DNA from: Dipteris shenzhenensis
Lineage: Eukaryota > Polypodiophyta > Polypodiopsida > Gleicheniales
NCBI GenBank assembly: GCA_047967505.1
Contig: CM106541.1
DNA length: 64,000 bases
Reading direction: 5' to 3' (one strand)
Shown in pieces: positions 46,419 through 57,512 of this stretch; position 1 is the stretch's first letter; each line of letters opens with the position of its first letter. Position numbers and translations under genes: made by a program. The notes under the pieces were generated by a model that made no database searches, was not told the DNA's origin, and saw nothing but the letters and a program-made list of their open reading frames with translations.

Positions 46419-46785
46419 CATTACAGCTTGGCATATTTAGAGGGCCAAATATACAGAGGCGATGGAGGATTCACAGATTCACCCTTTCCAGTCTACGGCC
46501 AGTATATGGACTGATACTATACACACATTGATGGCCATCTGGGCGAGCATGTAGGGATCCTCCAGAGCAGCTACAGCCAAGAGAGATTTTTTTTTCAAAG
46601 TTTGGGGAGGATTTCCATTCTTCTCTGAGTCTTCTTCAGGGTTGAGGTGGCATTTTCAGCCTCCACCTTGGATTTCTGTTAGCTCCTTTTGAGCTGTTTT
46701 TTCTCTAATGCTTGACATGATGTACTCCCGCATTTGAGCTTGCTCTTTCATTCATACTTAATGAAGTAATATTTTTGGAAAAAGA
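46401..46785 (+). pseudogene. LINE tail insertion
   Basis: WEILASITAWHI*RAKYTEA, LMAIWASM*GSSRA and LRWHFQPPPW, with 3'UTR and short A-tail. Two TAG stops sit at W and Q positions. No convincing target-site duplication. Confidence 0.78.
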
Positions 46786-47387
46786 CGCTGGCGAAGCAAA
46801 AATCAAAGGAGCATGCCCACTTGGTGCATGATGCCACCAATGAGGATGAAGAGGATGACACTCCGGAACAAGCACTTCCCACTGAAATCCGCAATCTCTC
46901 TCTCCTTCTAGAGGTAGATGAGGATGATGCGTATATTTTCTGAGCCTGATGTATTTGGGTACTTTGCCTTGGGTAATTTTTAAAAAATGAATGAAATCAT
47001 GATGTGTGTTGGGTCAATAAAGGTTCTCTGTATCCTAAAATGATGTATTACTTTTCATATCTATGGTGTGTGGCTCCATGTCCCTAATTAGTCCCTGGAG
47101 CAAGGAGGGGGATGTACCGTGGGAGCTATGTATTGGCTTTGATAGGGTCTCCAGGATGTAGGTGTATTCCCTAGACCTATGAGCTAGTCATGTGGCCATG
47201 CTAAGACATGAGCCTCTGAGCATGTTGAGTCTCAAGCCATGGGAGTGCTTGGATCAACCTCTGAACAAGATCATACTTTAGCCTCTGAGTTACATAGGGT
47301 GCACAGATTAGTAGTCTTGTCGTTGTCATGTTCTGTTCTTGGCTCCAATCCAGTAGTCCCTCACCCTTCGGGGGGGGGGGGGGGGGG

Positions 47388-47714
47388 TGTTAGGAAATGG
47401 AATCAATTTGAGTGACTTCTAAGTGTGTTTTGTTGAGTCCTAGAGTGAGTTCTAGACTATTTTATATCTAGGAGTGCCACGTGCCATATTGTGAGTTATC
47501 CCCTATACATTTGGTGCTTAGAGTGTGTGTGTCTATCCTATAAAGGCATTGTACTTTAGCTTCTCAAATCAATCAAGCCTAAAGCCTCTTTGGTTATGTA
47601 AGTACTTTCCTTTGGTTGTTCATTTATTTCTAAGCATTTCATTTTCTTTCCATTTCCATTTCATTATGGTTGCTATCTAGCCTAGCATAGCATGCCTCCT
47701 ATCTAGTTCCATCA
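47388..47714 (+). repeat. LTR of third Copia family, behind 18-base G run
   Basis: TGTTAGGAAATGGA...TTCCATCA, preceded by 18 G at 47370-47387, probably an expanded polypurine tract. TG/CA ends. Confidence 0.7.
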
Positions 47715-47719
47715 GCTTG

Positions 47720-47856
47720 GTTATTTTCTCGCTCTATTATAGGAGCTTGATTTTATTTGGATTTATTCTCTCATGCTTCGCATGATGTATATTTCCATTC
47801 AAAGGTTCTTTCATTCTCAATAGAAGTCTCTTTCTTGGAGGAAAAAAAAGAAAACA
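47720..47856 (+). repeat. LINE 3'UTR scrap with A-run
   Basis: TCTCATGCTTCGCATGATGT...CAATAGAAGTCTCTTTCTTG...A-rich, as at the end of the other LINEs. Confidence 0.65.
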
Positions 47857-48199
47857 CTTACATATATGTGTGTGTGCACGTGTCCGGACTTTGGCGAGCT
47901 TTTTTGTCTATTGGGGATTGATCCTATCAGGCAGGGTATGATTGTTTCTTTCATTGAGCTTGTTATTGGACACTATGCACTCTTTGGAAGGGTCAAAACC
48001 ATAGAGTCTTTGGTTGTCCGTCCCTAGCCAAGTATCACTTCTTCCCAGCATCTCTGTGGCAATCCTTCTTCGATGTTGTATGCACGGGATCTTGATTATC
48101 CTGCTTTCTTGTCATATAACGAGATCTTCTGATGTCGTAGCTGCATGTCTCCTTCTTGGGGGACTATTTTTGTAACATTTCACCCCCTTAAAGAAAAAG
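47857..48199. other. No recognised feature
   Basis: A frame of about 40 codons (FCLLGIDPIRQGMIVSFIEL...) near 47905 may be a protein remnant of a mobile element; not identified. Confidence 0.4.
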
Positions 48200-48334
48200 A
48201 GAGAGTCTGTATGTATGTATGTATGTGTATATATATATATATATATATATGTACATATATATGTATATATATGTATGTATATATATATAGATATGTATAT
48301 ATATGTATATACATATACATACATATATATACAT

Positions 48335-48366
<32 letters not shown>

Positions 48367-48415
48367 GTATATATATCTATATACATATACATACATACAT
48401 ACATACATATATATC

Positions 48416-48452
<37 letters not shown>

Positions 48453-48519
48453 GTATATATATATGTATATGTATATATATATGTATATGTATATATATAT
48501 GTATATGTATATATATATG

Positions 48520-48575
<56 letters not shown>

Positions 48576-48942
48576 TATATACATATATACATATATACAT
48601 ATATGTATACATATATACATATCTACATATATGTATACATATATACATATATACATGTCTACATATATGTATACATATATACATATATACATGTCTACAT
48701 ACATGTATACATATATACATCTATACATATATACATATATACATATATACATATATGTATACATCTATACATCTATACATATATACATATATACATATAT
48801 GTATACATATATACATATATACATATATACATATCTACATATATGTATAGATGTATCTACATATATGTATAGATATATCTACATATATCTATACATATAT
48901 GTAGATACATCTATACATATATGTACACATATATGTATTATG

Positions 48943-48975
<33 letters not shown>
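48200..48975. repeat. Long TA-rich compound microsatellite
   Basis: About 770 bases of TATG, TACA and TA units ending with (GA)n at 48958-48975, just 51 bp before an exon. The long open frames on both strands here are by-products of the repeat. Confidence 0.95.
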
Positions 48976-49026
48976 CTACTTTTAGATTCTGTCTTACCAT
49001 CATCTGGTCTGTATGTTCTGTTTTAG

Positions 49027-49169
49027 TGCTATTGAAGACATTAAGAATCAAGCAACAAAGTCCTTAGACAATAAGTTGCATTTGATAAAGGGAGAAAATG
49101 TAATTGAAGTTGATGGAACTGTGCCAAGTCAACCAGTCCTTCAACATGTTGGAGCTTTAACTTTCCCTG
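49027..49169 (+). CDS. DUF639 family protein, exon
   Basis: Encodes AIEDIKNQATKSLDNKLHLI...PSQPVLQHVGALTFPG. Acceptor CTGTTTTAG at 49018-49026, donor CCCTG|GTAGGC at 49169/49170. One leading and one trailing base keep phase with neighbours. Confidence 0.83.
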
Positions 49170-49257
49170 GTAGGCTTCGAATAACCATAGTTTCTTATAT
49201 GTTATCAATTTTAATCAAGAAAATATTTCTTTGTTGATCTGATGTGTTATCCTGCAG

Positions 49258-49435
49258 GACGAATCATATTGACAGATCATTCTTTCCTTTTTGAATCTAT
49301 TGGAGTGGCATCATATGACAAGTGGCAGAAGTTTGATTTAGCAGCTGACTTGCAGCAATCTGTGAAACCAACCATGACTGGTCCCTGGGGTGTGTGCCTG
49401 TTTGATAAGGCTATTTCTTACAACTCGGTTGCCAT
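49258..49435 (+). CDS. DUF639 family protein, exon
   Basis: Encodes GRIILTDHSFLFESIGVASY, KWQKFDLAADLQQSVKPTMT and GPWGVCLFDKAISYNSVA, a block I recall as strongly conserved in DUF639 proteins and similar in feel to a PH/GRAM-type fold (inference). Acceptor TTATCCTGCAG at 49257, donor GCCAT|GTAAGT at 49435/49436. Confidence 0.87.
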
Positions 49436-49551
49436 GTAAGTTTTGACATAGCTCAGCATACATAGCACCCATAACCATGGTCTGTTGTATTTTTGGTCTG
49501 TATTTTAGGCTCAGAATATAAGCATCACACTCATTACAGCCATCAATGCAG

Positions 49552-50131
49552 TCCTGAACAGGTAGTTTTGGAGTTTCCAGAATTTGCAGGCTGTTCACGT
49601 CGTGATTACTGGCTTTTAATCATTCAAGAGGTCATCTCTGCACATCAATTCATAAGGAGGTTTAAACTTGAAGGTGCTGGTCGTGCAGAGGCAATATGTA
49701 GATCTGTTTTAGGAATTGCACGACTTCGAGCTACACGGGAGGCACTTCGTGCATTCCCTGCCCAACCAGAGTTGCTTCTCTGTTTCTCTATGGCCAAAGA
49801 ATCACCAAGTGGGGATCTACTTCAGGAGGTTCTGGCAGAAAAACTGCAGTCAGATGTAGCAAGATGTACTGATAGAACCAAAAGAAGTTGCACGTATGCT
49901 AGGTCAGCCATGTCTACCATGTATAATGTAGGATTTTTCAGCCCACATTCGATGGGGAACTTTAGTGATACAGTTCTTCTTGTTGGAGGGCTTTCCATTG
50001 ACGAAGCCATGCCCATGAAGAACGCAGTTGAACAATCATGCAAGAAATTCCAGCAGGTGTATTATTCTCAGCAGGCAATCATTAATCAAGTAAAGTTTGA
50101 CAGCCTTAGTACGAACGTTGCGATAATGAAG
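49552..50131 (+). CDS. DUF639 family protein, long central exon
   Basis: Encodes PEQVVLEFPEFAGCSRRDYW, IIQEVISAHQFIRRFKLEGA and AICRSVLGIARLRATREALR...LAEKLQSDVARC. The acceptor is placed at ATCAATGCAG (49551): earlier AG sites at 49508 or 49538 would give a stop or wrong frame, whereas this one gives AT|T CCT GAA. The tract before it is only moderately pyrimidine-rich, so this boundary is less sure. Donor ATGAAG|GTATCC at 50131/50132, phase 0. Confidence 0.83.
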
Positions 50132-50248
50132 GTATCCATGGCACATATTATTTTGACAAAATTGGAATATGTGGTTCTTATGGACATATGAATATATATA
50201 TCAAGAGATTTTTTCCGTCTTAGATTGCAGACTCAAATTTTTTTTCAG

Positions 50249-50361
50249 GTCCTTTTAGGTCCCCTAAAGCGAATTGTGCTATGGATCAACATTTTGCAAT
50301 CATGGAACGAGCCTGTGAAGACAATATTGTTCATCTTACTTGGGTTATCCATCATTATAAG
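50249..50361 (+). CDS. DUF639 family protein, membrane-segment exon
   Basis: Encodes VLLGPLKRIVLWINILQSWN then PVKTILFILLGLSIIIR, a likely transmembrane helix. Acceptor TTTTTTTTCAG at 50248; donor ATAAG|GTACCA at 50361/50362. It ends two bases into a codon that the exon at 57972 completes. Confidence 0.84.
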
Positions 50362-50838
50362 GTACCAAAGTTATAAAATTTCAACTCTGGGTTGTAGGGT
50401 TTTTGCCATTTGAGTTTCTTTACTTTCGAAAACAGGTTAAAAACTTAGATATCATTCATACTCTTAGAGGTAGACTCCAGATAGATTTAGATCACGCTAG
50501 GCGCAAGAGGGAAGCTTTTATCATCAGTGTATGGGATCCAGGCCCTTTCCTTCATCTCACATATGGTGGTAATATATGTATGCCATTATAAAGGACCGAG
50601 TGGCTATTTGTTTAGCCCTTTGTAAGAGGTAATCCCCCATAGAGCGGCCAGCCAAGAGTATATCCTTGTCTTTTTTCTATTGTACCTTTCGTTGGGGACT
50701 TGTATTTTCCTTGGTGCCCGTGTCACTAAAGAGTTTATTAATAGAATGTTATTTTCTTTTGGGGGGAAAAAACTTAGTTTGTCTTATCTGTTTATTCTAT
50801 TGAAGCATCCAGAAGCAGACTGTTATCCTTTTTCTAGG
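50362..50838 (+). other. Start of 7.6-kb intron, possible LINE-like scrap
   Basis: The frame around 50436-50590 (LDIIHTLRGRLQIDLDHARR) is not recognised. TTTATTAATAGAATGTTATT followed by G and A runs (50731-50775) looks like the 3' end of another LINE-type repeat; low certainty. Confidence 0.4.
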
Positions 50839-51009
50839 AAAGTTCCCTTTTTTTTTTTTCCCCCAAAAAAGAGACTTCTATTAATTTACAGATTTGTATA
50901 GAAAAGGGGTACATTTTATTAATGAAAAAATTTACAGATAAGGAAACGCGCTAGAGCAAGCTGTGTGCGGAAATACACCATGCTAAGCATGTAATAAAAA
51001 ACATCTCAG

Positions 51010-54000
51010 AGGAATGAGGTAGAAAGAAACCAAGGCTGAGGCTGAAAATGCCATCTCAACCCTGTAGAAGTCTCAGCAAAGAAGGGAGAGTCTCTCCAAT
51101 CTCTGAGAAAAGTAACTCTCCTGGAGGAGGCTGCTCGAGATGATCCCTGCATGGTCGCCCAAATGGCCATCAGAGTGTGTATCGTATCTGTCCAAGTACT
51201 GGCCAAGATCTGAGAAGGGTGAACCTAAGAACCCTCCAAAGCCTCAGTGCATCTGGCTCTCCAAATGTGCCATGCTGCAATGCTAGCTAGGATCTCCCAT
51301 GTAGAGTCGACCGAGGAGTGAGCAACCCTGAAAAGAGTGGCCGGAACATCCTCTAGAGAGCACGACTCCACAAGGTGTCATCGGATGTGAAGAGCCCAAG
51401 AGGAATCAAGTCTATCAAAAAATACCTAGGGCCCTGAAAGAGTAAGCCAAGCCATTGATCCCCAGGTCATATAGAAAGGCAGGCGAACAAAAGTACTGAA
51501 AAGTCTTGCAATCCCCTTCCATATGATTCTCGCCTGTCTGCAATCCCAAAGGCAGTGTTGTATTGTCTCCAAAGCAGAAAGGCAGCGAGGGCAAGAAGGG
51601 TCAGCTCCGAACTTGGACCTCCAATGGTTTACTGCTATCCCACCATGAATAGAAAGCCAAAAGAAGAGAGTGATTTTTCTATTCCGGTGGGATTTCCAGA
51701 GTCTCTGCAAAAAAAATTTCTGCAAGTCAGCAGGAATCTAAAAGTTCTCCCAATGATGAGATCTGGTGGGCCTCCAACCCCTACAGCTGAGCTGGAATTT
51801 CTTGGCATTACTGACCGTGTAACGAAAGAAGGAGATGCCCATCTCTTGGTGCCCTTCATCTATCCATTCCCATTCCCTAGGGTCCCACTGCAAAAACTTA
51901 ATTGGGACACCTCCATAGAGCCACAGCCTCCATGAGCCAAGGGCGAGGAGAAGCGGGTCAGGATCTAAGTACCAGTGTGAAAGAGAGCCATGCTCCATGA
52001 AGCCCACTATCCTGACTGGCTGAAACGGTACCTCCAACAAGATATCGTCTGTGGATCTGGACAGCCTGCCCCCCGAAGAAACATCAAATACTAAGGCATC
52101 CTCATGTGGGTCAAGAAAAGCAATCACCTATAAAGGAACTCCCAATCTGGAAATGCTCCCATCTAGGTGGAGCAAGTAATAGGCATGTCATCTGTGTCCA
52201 CCCAATCCAAGGGCGAGGCTGCATCAATCTGTTGGACTCTCCCTGCACTCCCTCTGAGATTAAGAACCATCTGGGCCTGTTGGTCTGCAGGAAGCTTCCT
52301 GAAGGCTTTCCATGCTCCCACTGTAGATGCAGGGCCCCTCTCCCATCTTGGCCACTGCATGTAAGGAGAAGCTCCAAGTGGTCTGCCAAGCTCATCCAAA
52401 ATCCTGTCATTCCACATGATAGGCTGCCTTTCAATCTCTTCACGGGTGGATGGGGGAATCCTGCGAAGAGTACTCCTGAAGCTGGCCCATGCTTTCAGGA
52501 TAGCAACCATAAGAGGGGAAGAGGGAGACCTGAGGAGGGCTGTGGTGAAAATCCATCTAGTACTGTGTGTCCAATCTTCTCCTGAAGTGGGTGTGCGAGA
52601 CTGTATGCATCTGATAAAAAAATCCTTCCAAGGCTCTTGCCCTGGCATAAGCCCTCTCACAACGAACTTGCAGAGTAAAGCTCTGCACTGTAGATATGGG
52701 TCGATGATATTCAAACCCCCTTCTCTTGTAGGAAGAATCAAGGTCTCCCAAGCCACCCTGGCTGTAACATCAGTTGTGCCATCTAGACCACTCCATAAAA
52801 AGTTTTGTACAGGCCTCTTAAGCTGAGTGATACAATCCCTAAAGTGGCACCAACAAGAGCATACAAACCATGCTATGGCCCATTCTGAGGCCTCCCAAAA
52901 TGAGAAAATATTATCAAAAATACTTCTGCCATGCACAAACCCTGTCTGCGTGTCATGAATCAAATCTGGAAGAAAAACTTGTAGCCGTAGACTAATGGCT
53001 TTCGCCAGAATCTTGTAAAAAGTGCCCAATAGAGTGATGGGTCTCCATTGAGACACAAGATTCCTATTACCCCCCTTTTGGATGAGATGAATGAGACCAT
53101 TTGTAAGTGAGTCCGGCATCTCACCAGAGTCCCACACGCCCTGCAGGGCTGATGTAATGTGATCACCAATCTGCTCCCAAAAAGTAATAAAGAAGGATGG
53201 GGTAAGTCCATTTGAACCTAGGCACTTGCCCTTAAGAAGGGCAAGTAATTCAGTCTTGAATTCTGCATTGGTGAAAGGTGCAGCCAGAGAAACATACATC
53301 TCATCCCAGGGATACAATGCCAAATAACCTCTCTGGCATCATCAATGGCCTGTGTGCCTGGATCTGCAATAAGAAGGGATGCAAAAAAATCTGAAGCTAC
53401 ATGCATGACAGCATCAGGATCCGACTGTAACACCCCGTCTGAGTCAACAAGCTGCGAAACACTATCTCTACTATGTCTGGGCCCATGAGTAGAGAAAAAG
53501 TGTTTGTTGACCCTGTCACCCATCTGAATCCAAAAGGATTCCCGTGCATGAAAGGCATATTCTGCTCTCTGATCCAACAATGTCTGCAAATGAGCCCTTG
53601 CTGCAGCAAGGTGCTCCTAAATCCAAGCATCTGTGGGCCTCTTCTACTCTTCCCTCTGAAGGGACGCTAACTGCTGGCGTATACCAATCTCACATCTGAG
53701 AATCTCACGTCTCCTAGAATTAGCGTCTGTATGATAATAGTCACTAATTTTGGATAAGGCTGCAGCTACCTGAGATGGGTGGACAGCTCCACCCTGTATG
53801 TGAGAAACCCAAATCTGTAAAATATCCTCTGTGAGGCTCTCCTTTGCATAAAAAGCATCCGGAATCCTGACACTGGCAGAGCGTCCTCTCCGATGAGGCT
53901 CAATAATCTGCAACACCACTAGAAAATGATCTGAGGTGGAAACCCCAGTAGAAATGCATACAAATCCTCCTCTATCAAGTGCCCAATCGTCTACATAAAA

Positions 54001-55134
54001 TCTGTCAATCCGTGCATGTATGGGCATATGTATTCTCCTGTTTGACCAAGAGTACAAGAGTGTCCTGCCACTGAACTAAAAAAGGAAGGCATCCCAGGCT
54101 GCCCTCTCCAAAGAATTAATTCCACCCTGTCTGCCGCCCTTTTTGTCTGAAGGCAACTCAACCATGTTGAAGTCGCCACCAATGATCCAAGAATCTGCAA
54201 TGGGGGCCCAAGAGAGTGACTCCTTCCAAAAGGAGATCCGCTCCCCTCTGTTGTTGGGAGCATAAAGATTGAGAAGACCAATCTTACGCCCTCCAATCAA
54301 AATAATGATCCATTGAGCTCTAGAAGGGGAGATAATACCATGACCAGCAACCAAGGGGAGAATAGAAAGAGAGACCGAAATGCAAGTACCTCCCCTTGTG
54401 CCCATAGCAGGCAACTAGAAGGTATGTCCCGAAAGCAGTTTGCCAGACTTAGAGCAATCACTGGCATGCAGCTTGTGTTCCTGGATAGAAAGGATATCAA
54501 TAGCACCTCTAGTGACGCCTGGATGAACCTGATTCCGGATCAGCTACCTACGGCGATGGTGTGTGTCATACACCTTGATGCCACAGATGAAGCACCTAAT
54601 GCTGAGGAGGAGAAGCCACAGGAGCAAGCACCTAGTGCTAAGGAGGAGAAGCCATAGGAGCAAGGACCTGCTACTGATGTTGTTGAGGAGAAGATGGAGT
54701 ACCAGCAAACAGATGCTCCTGGGGTAATGGAGGAGAAAATGGAGCAGCACTAACATACTGTACAGGACAGGATGGAGCAGCAAAAAAAAGATTCTCCAAA
54801 AAATGATGATAGGGAGATCTTGGACCATGTAGAGCAGCCTCTGGATCAAACTGTACATAAATAGAAAATGGATGTTAGAAATATGTTCTACATGTTTAAC
54901 TAAACAGTTCTGTACAAAATATTACTTGATTGAATACAAAACCTTTGTTTATGGAGTCTGTGTTATCTCAATTTTGAGGATATCCCAAAATGCAAGAAAA
55001 AAAATCAACAGTGAGACCATCCCATTCTGGAGACTTCCATCTCCCACATGATTTTATTGCATCAGACAACTCTGTTTCAGTAAAAGGCTCCTCCAGCTCC
55101 AAGGCCTACCTGTGTTCCAGCTGACTATCCTCAT
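51010..55134 (-). pseudogene. LINE ORF2 without RT catalytic core
   Basis: The start ATGAGGATAGTCAGCTGGAAC at 55134 overlaps the ORF1 stop. Endonuclease text resumes at about 54540 (IGGDFNMVELPS, NRRIHMPIHARIDRFYVDDW, TSDHFLVVL). RT begins (KGKCLGSNGLTPSFFITFWE, LIQKGGNRNLVSQWRPITLL, HDTQTGFVHGRSIFDNIFSF) and at about 52880 EWAI joins AWFVCSCWC in frame. The piece between, about 700 bases with FEKAYDRVDW and the LADD catalytic site, is missing. A 386-codon frame (52163-53323) spans the junction. Then zf-RVT (CPRCLSALET...HCLWDC) and tail. TAG stops at Q positions: 53644, 53617, 52128, 51426, 51225 (low ends). Confidence 0.87.
54545..55095 (-). other. Foreign segment replacing the start of ORF2
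   Basis: About 550 bases stand where only about 35 are expected. The right part (54975-55090, minus) reads like the RT lead-in of a different LINE family (LEEPFTETELSDAIKSC, WDGLTVDFF-like). The left part (54545-54970) has glutamate-rich repeats on the plus strand (EEEKPQEQAPSAKEEKP) that I do not recognise. Confidence 0.5.
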
Positions 55135-56715
55135 CGATAGGAGGATGCTGGATGGAAAGGCTTACCCGACCTAGTAGAGGAGACCAGCTTCCCCTGGGCC
55201 GAAACACTCCAGCTGAGGGCAGGAAACTCAACAGGTGAAAGGATCCCCACACCTGTTGAAAGGGAGGCCCTGTCAGAAGGAATCCCAATGACCGGGACCC
55301 CTAAGGTGGAGGGCACAAACTCCTCATCATCCATGAAAGTCGCCGAATCTGCCAGTGCCGAAAAAGAATTCCTGATAAGCAAGTCCTGGCCGAGGAGTGC
55401 GAAGAAGACCTGCACTCGTGGAAGATGGAGGAGAAGGACCTGCCAGGCCTCTATCAGCAAAACTGGAGCTGGGGGTTAAGGAGGCCTGTGGCTGGGGTGA
55501 AGAGGAAACAGGAGCCCTCATCTGCACCTGTACTTTCTCGGTTGTCCTGACTGTGGCAGGAAGAGTCTGCGGGGAAGAAGTACTTGTAGCCCCCTCGTGG
55601 TCAGAAACCAAGGGGTCAGAAACCAAAGTGACTGGGGCTGGTGGATGTAAAGGGCCCTTTTGATGTGGAACTGTAGTGTCTGGGGCTGCAGCAACATCCA
55701 CCTCTGGAGTCTAGAAGGCGTCTCTCTGAACAGGATCAAAAGTCTCCTTCTGAGGTAAGGGAGCCGCTCTGATAGCTCTCCATCGTGGTACTGGGTGTGC
55801 TGCGGGCATTGGGCGCCCTGCTGCCCCTGGTGGTCCTGGGGTGCGCGAAGCAGGGCGCCCTGTTGCTCTTGGTGGTCCTAGAGTGCGTGGTACAGGGTGC
55901 TGGGGAGGTGCAATCGTGGTAGTACGTGAAGGAGCCACACCAGAAGACCTCTTGGGTCTTTTTCTCTTCCTTGGGCAGTCTCTAGCACAGTGCCCAAGGG
56001 TCCTGCAAATCCAGCACTGGTCCTGTCTACCTGAAATCTCGACTCTTTGTCGAAAGAGAGAGCCGACTGGACGCTGAAGCATAATGTGGTCATCTGAGAT
56101 ATTAGGGTCAGAGACAATGACCCTAACACGAGGCACCCCTTCTGCATTGACTGCCTCTGCCAAGGAAGAAGGCATGCCAGGAAGGGAGGGGATCTCAGTG
56201 ACCACTCCGATAGTGGCAAGCAGTCGATGGTAGACCTGAGGAAGACCAGGAAATCTAATGAACAGTGATGTGGCTCCGATAGTGGCAAGCAGTCGATGGT
56301 AGACCTGAGGAAGACCAGGAAATCTAATGAACAGTGATGTGACTTGCCTGTCCTCCTCGACCGGATCGAAACCCAAGGTGTAGGGTAAAAGAAAGATCCT
56401 CCTCGAACCCAAAGCCAGGGGATTAGCTTTGAGAACAAGGACTGTGGACTCGTGGGAGTCGAAAACCACTTGGAAGAATCCACGTCCCAAAAGTCGAATA
56501 TCCTTGAGGTGTGGGGCGAGGTCTCCTAGTAGCGCCACCAGCATCCAGTCTCTAGCCTGTGATCTGGAAGGGTGTAACCCAAAGATGCGGGCGAAAAGTG
56601 ATGTGGAGCCCTCTAATTCCACATCTTTCTTGAGCTGCTGCAACTCGTCTTCTGAAAAAATGACGGTTCTCGCGGCCGGTGGAGGTGGACGGAGATTGGC
56701 TGAATGGGGATCCAT
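55131..56715 (-). pseudogene. LINE ORF1, one stop, internal duplication
   Basis: ATG at 56715-56713 (MDPHSANLRPPPPAARTVIF). The DUF4283-like domain contains a 69-bp tandem duplication (56205-56273/56274-56342; unit SLFIRFPGLPQVYHRLLATI plus three residues). The CCHC knuckle CWICRTLGHCARDC is followed by a basic stretch and Pro/Gly repeats. A TAG at 55711 breaks the frame after QRDAF; the rest continues to 55131. Overall layout equals the intact ORF1 at 3281-4828. Confidence 0.85.
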
Positions 56716-56779
56716 TCGCCAATCGACATGAAAAGGCCGATTCCAACACTGAAAAAGTTCCGTCCATGAAACTACTGCC

Positions 56780-57512
56780 TAGGACGCCCTGAACGCAGGC
56801 GCAGGAAGGAGGAGAAAGAGAGGGTAGGAGAGAGGGGAAGGGAAGGAGAGGAAAGACTGAAGGGGGAGACGGAGGTAGGCTGAGGGGGAGGTGAGGGGAG
56901 CTGAGTTAGGAAGGAAGGGGGCGGGGAGGGAGAGGGAGGAAGTTTTTTTTTTCTTTTTTTTCTTTTTTTTTTCTTTTTTTTGGGGGAGAGCAGCGGGGGG
57001 GGGGAGAGGGAGGGGGCGGGGGAGGAGAAGGGGGCGGGCGGGGGAGAGGGAGGGGGCGGGGGAGGAGAAGGGGGCAGCGGGGAGGGGGGAGGGGGAGAGC
57101 AGCGGGGGGGGGGAGAGGGAGGGTGGGGGAGGGGGGCGGGGGAGGAGAAGGGGGCGGGGGGGCTGGCGGGGGAGAGGGAGGGCGGAGGAGAAGGGGGCAG
57201 CGGGGGGGGGAGAGGGATGACGGGGGAGGAGAAGGGGGGCGGGGGGGCTGACGGGTGGGGGAGAGGTAGGGCGGGGAGGGAGAGGTAGGGGCAGCAGGGA
57301 GGGAGAGGTAGGGGGCAGTGGGGGGGGGAGAGGGAGGGCGGGGAGGAGGAAGGGGAGGGGAGGGTGAGGGAGGAGGGAGAGGGGGCTGGCGAGAGGGGAG
57401 GGAGAGGAGGAGCAGCGAGGGGGGGAGAGGGGGGGCAGCGAGCGAGAGGGAGAGGGAGAGGGGGCTGGCTGAGAGAGGGAGAGGGGGGGGCAGTAGCTCA
57501 CGGGGAGGAGCA
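56780..57512 (-). promoter_or_regulatory. LINE 5'UTR, C-rich on element strand
   Basis: The plus strand is almost entirely G and A with many GGGGG runs, plus T-runs at 56943-56981. It ends at CAGCAGCTC (57512), the counterpart of GAGCTGCTGCTCC at 2598. Confidence 0.72.

Larger units (their letters stand above)
45125..47714 (+). mobile_element. Decayed Copia element, third family
   Basis: A 5' LTR ending at 45414 (its start is unclear, about 45090-45130), primer binding site TGGTATCAGAGCC at 45417-45429, a gag beginning (DKFTEEGFSTWQTKVQLLLM, NVWDVIEDED at 45790-45890), unrecognised coding text, an inserted LINE tail, an 18-base G run and a 327-bp LTR-like end. Its LTR matches the minus-strand LTR at 59219-59515. 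Most of pol is missing. Confidence 0.65.

Noticed and set aside
48112-49026. Open frames of up to 293 codons on both strands, rich in Tyr, Ile, Met and His
   Set aside because: They are read-through of a TATG/TACA microsatellite, where no stop can arise in several frames.
49509-49551. Alternative acceptor TTTTAG at 49508 for the long DUF639 exon
   Set aside because: Better pyrimidine tract, but it would place an in-frame TAA shortly after the splice; the acceptor at 49551 keeps the frame.
50436-50591. Possible extra DUF639 exon (LDIIHTLRGRLQIDLDHARR)
   Set aside because: Phase and residues do not fit; exon 50361 joins 57972 directly in frame.
54313-54657. 114-codon plus-strand frame with Glu-rich repeats
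   Set aside because: Its first two thirds are the antisense of LINE ORF2; the repeat end is part of the foreign patch, not an evident gene.
55841-56077. Plus-strand frames over LINE ORF1
   Set aside because: Shadow frames of the minus-strand ORF1, which has the zinc knuckle and DUF4283-like motifs.
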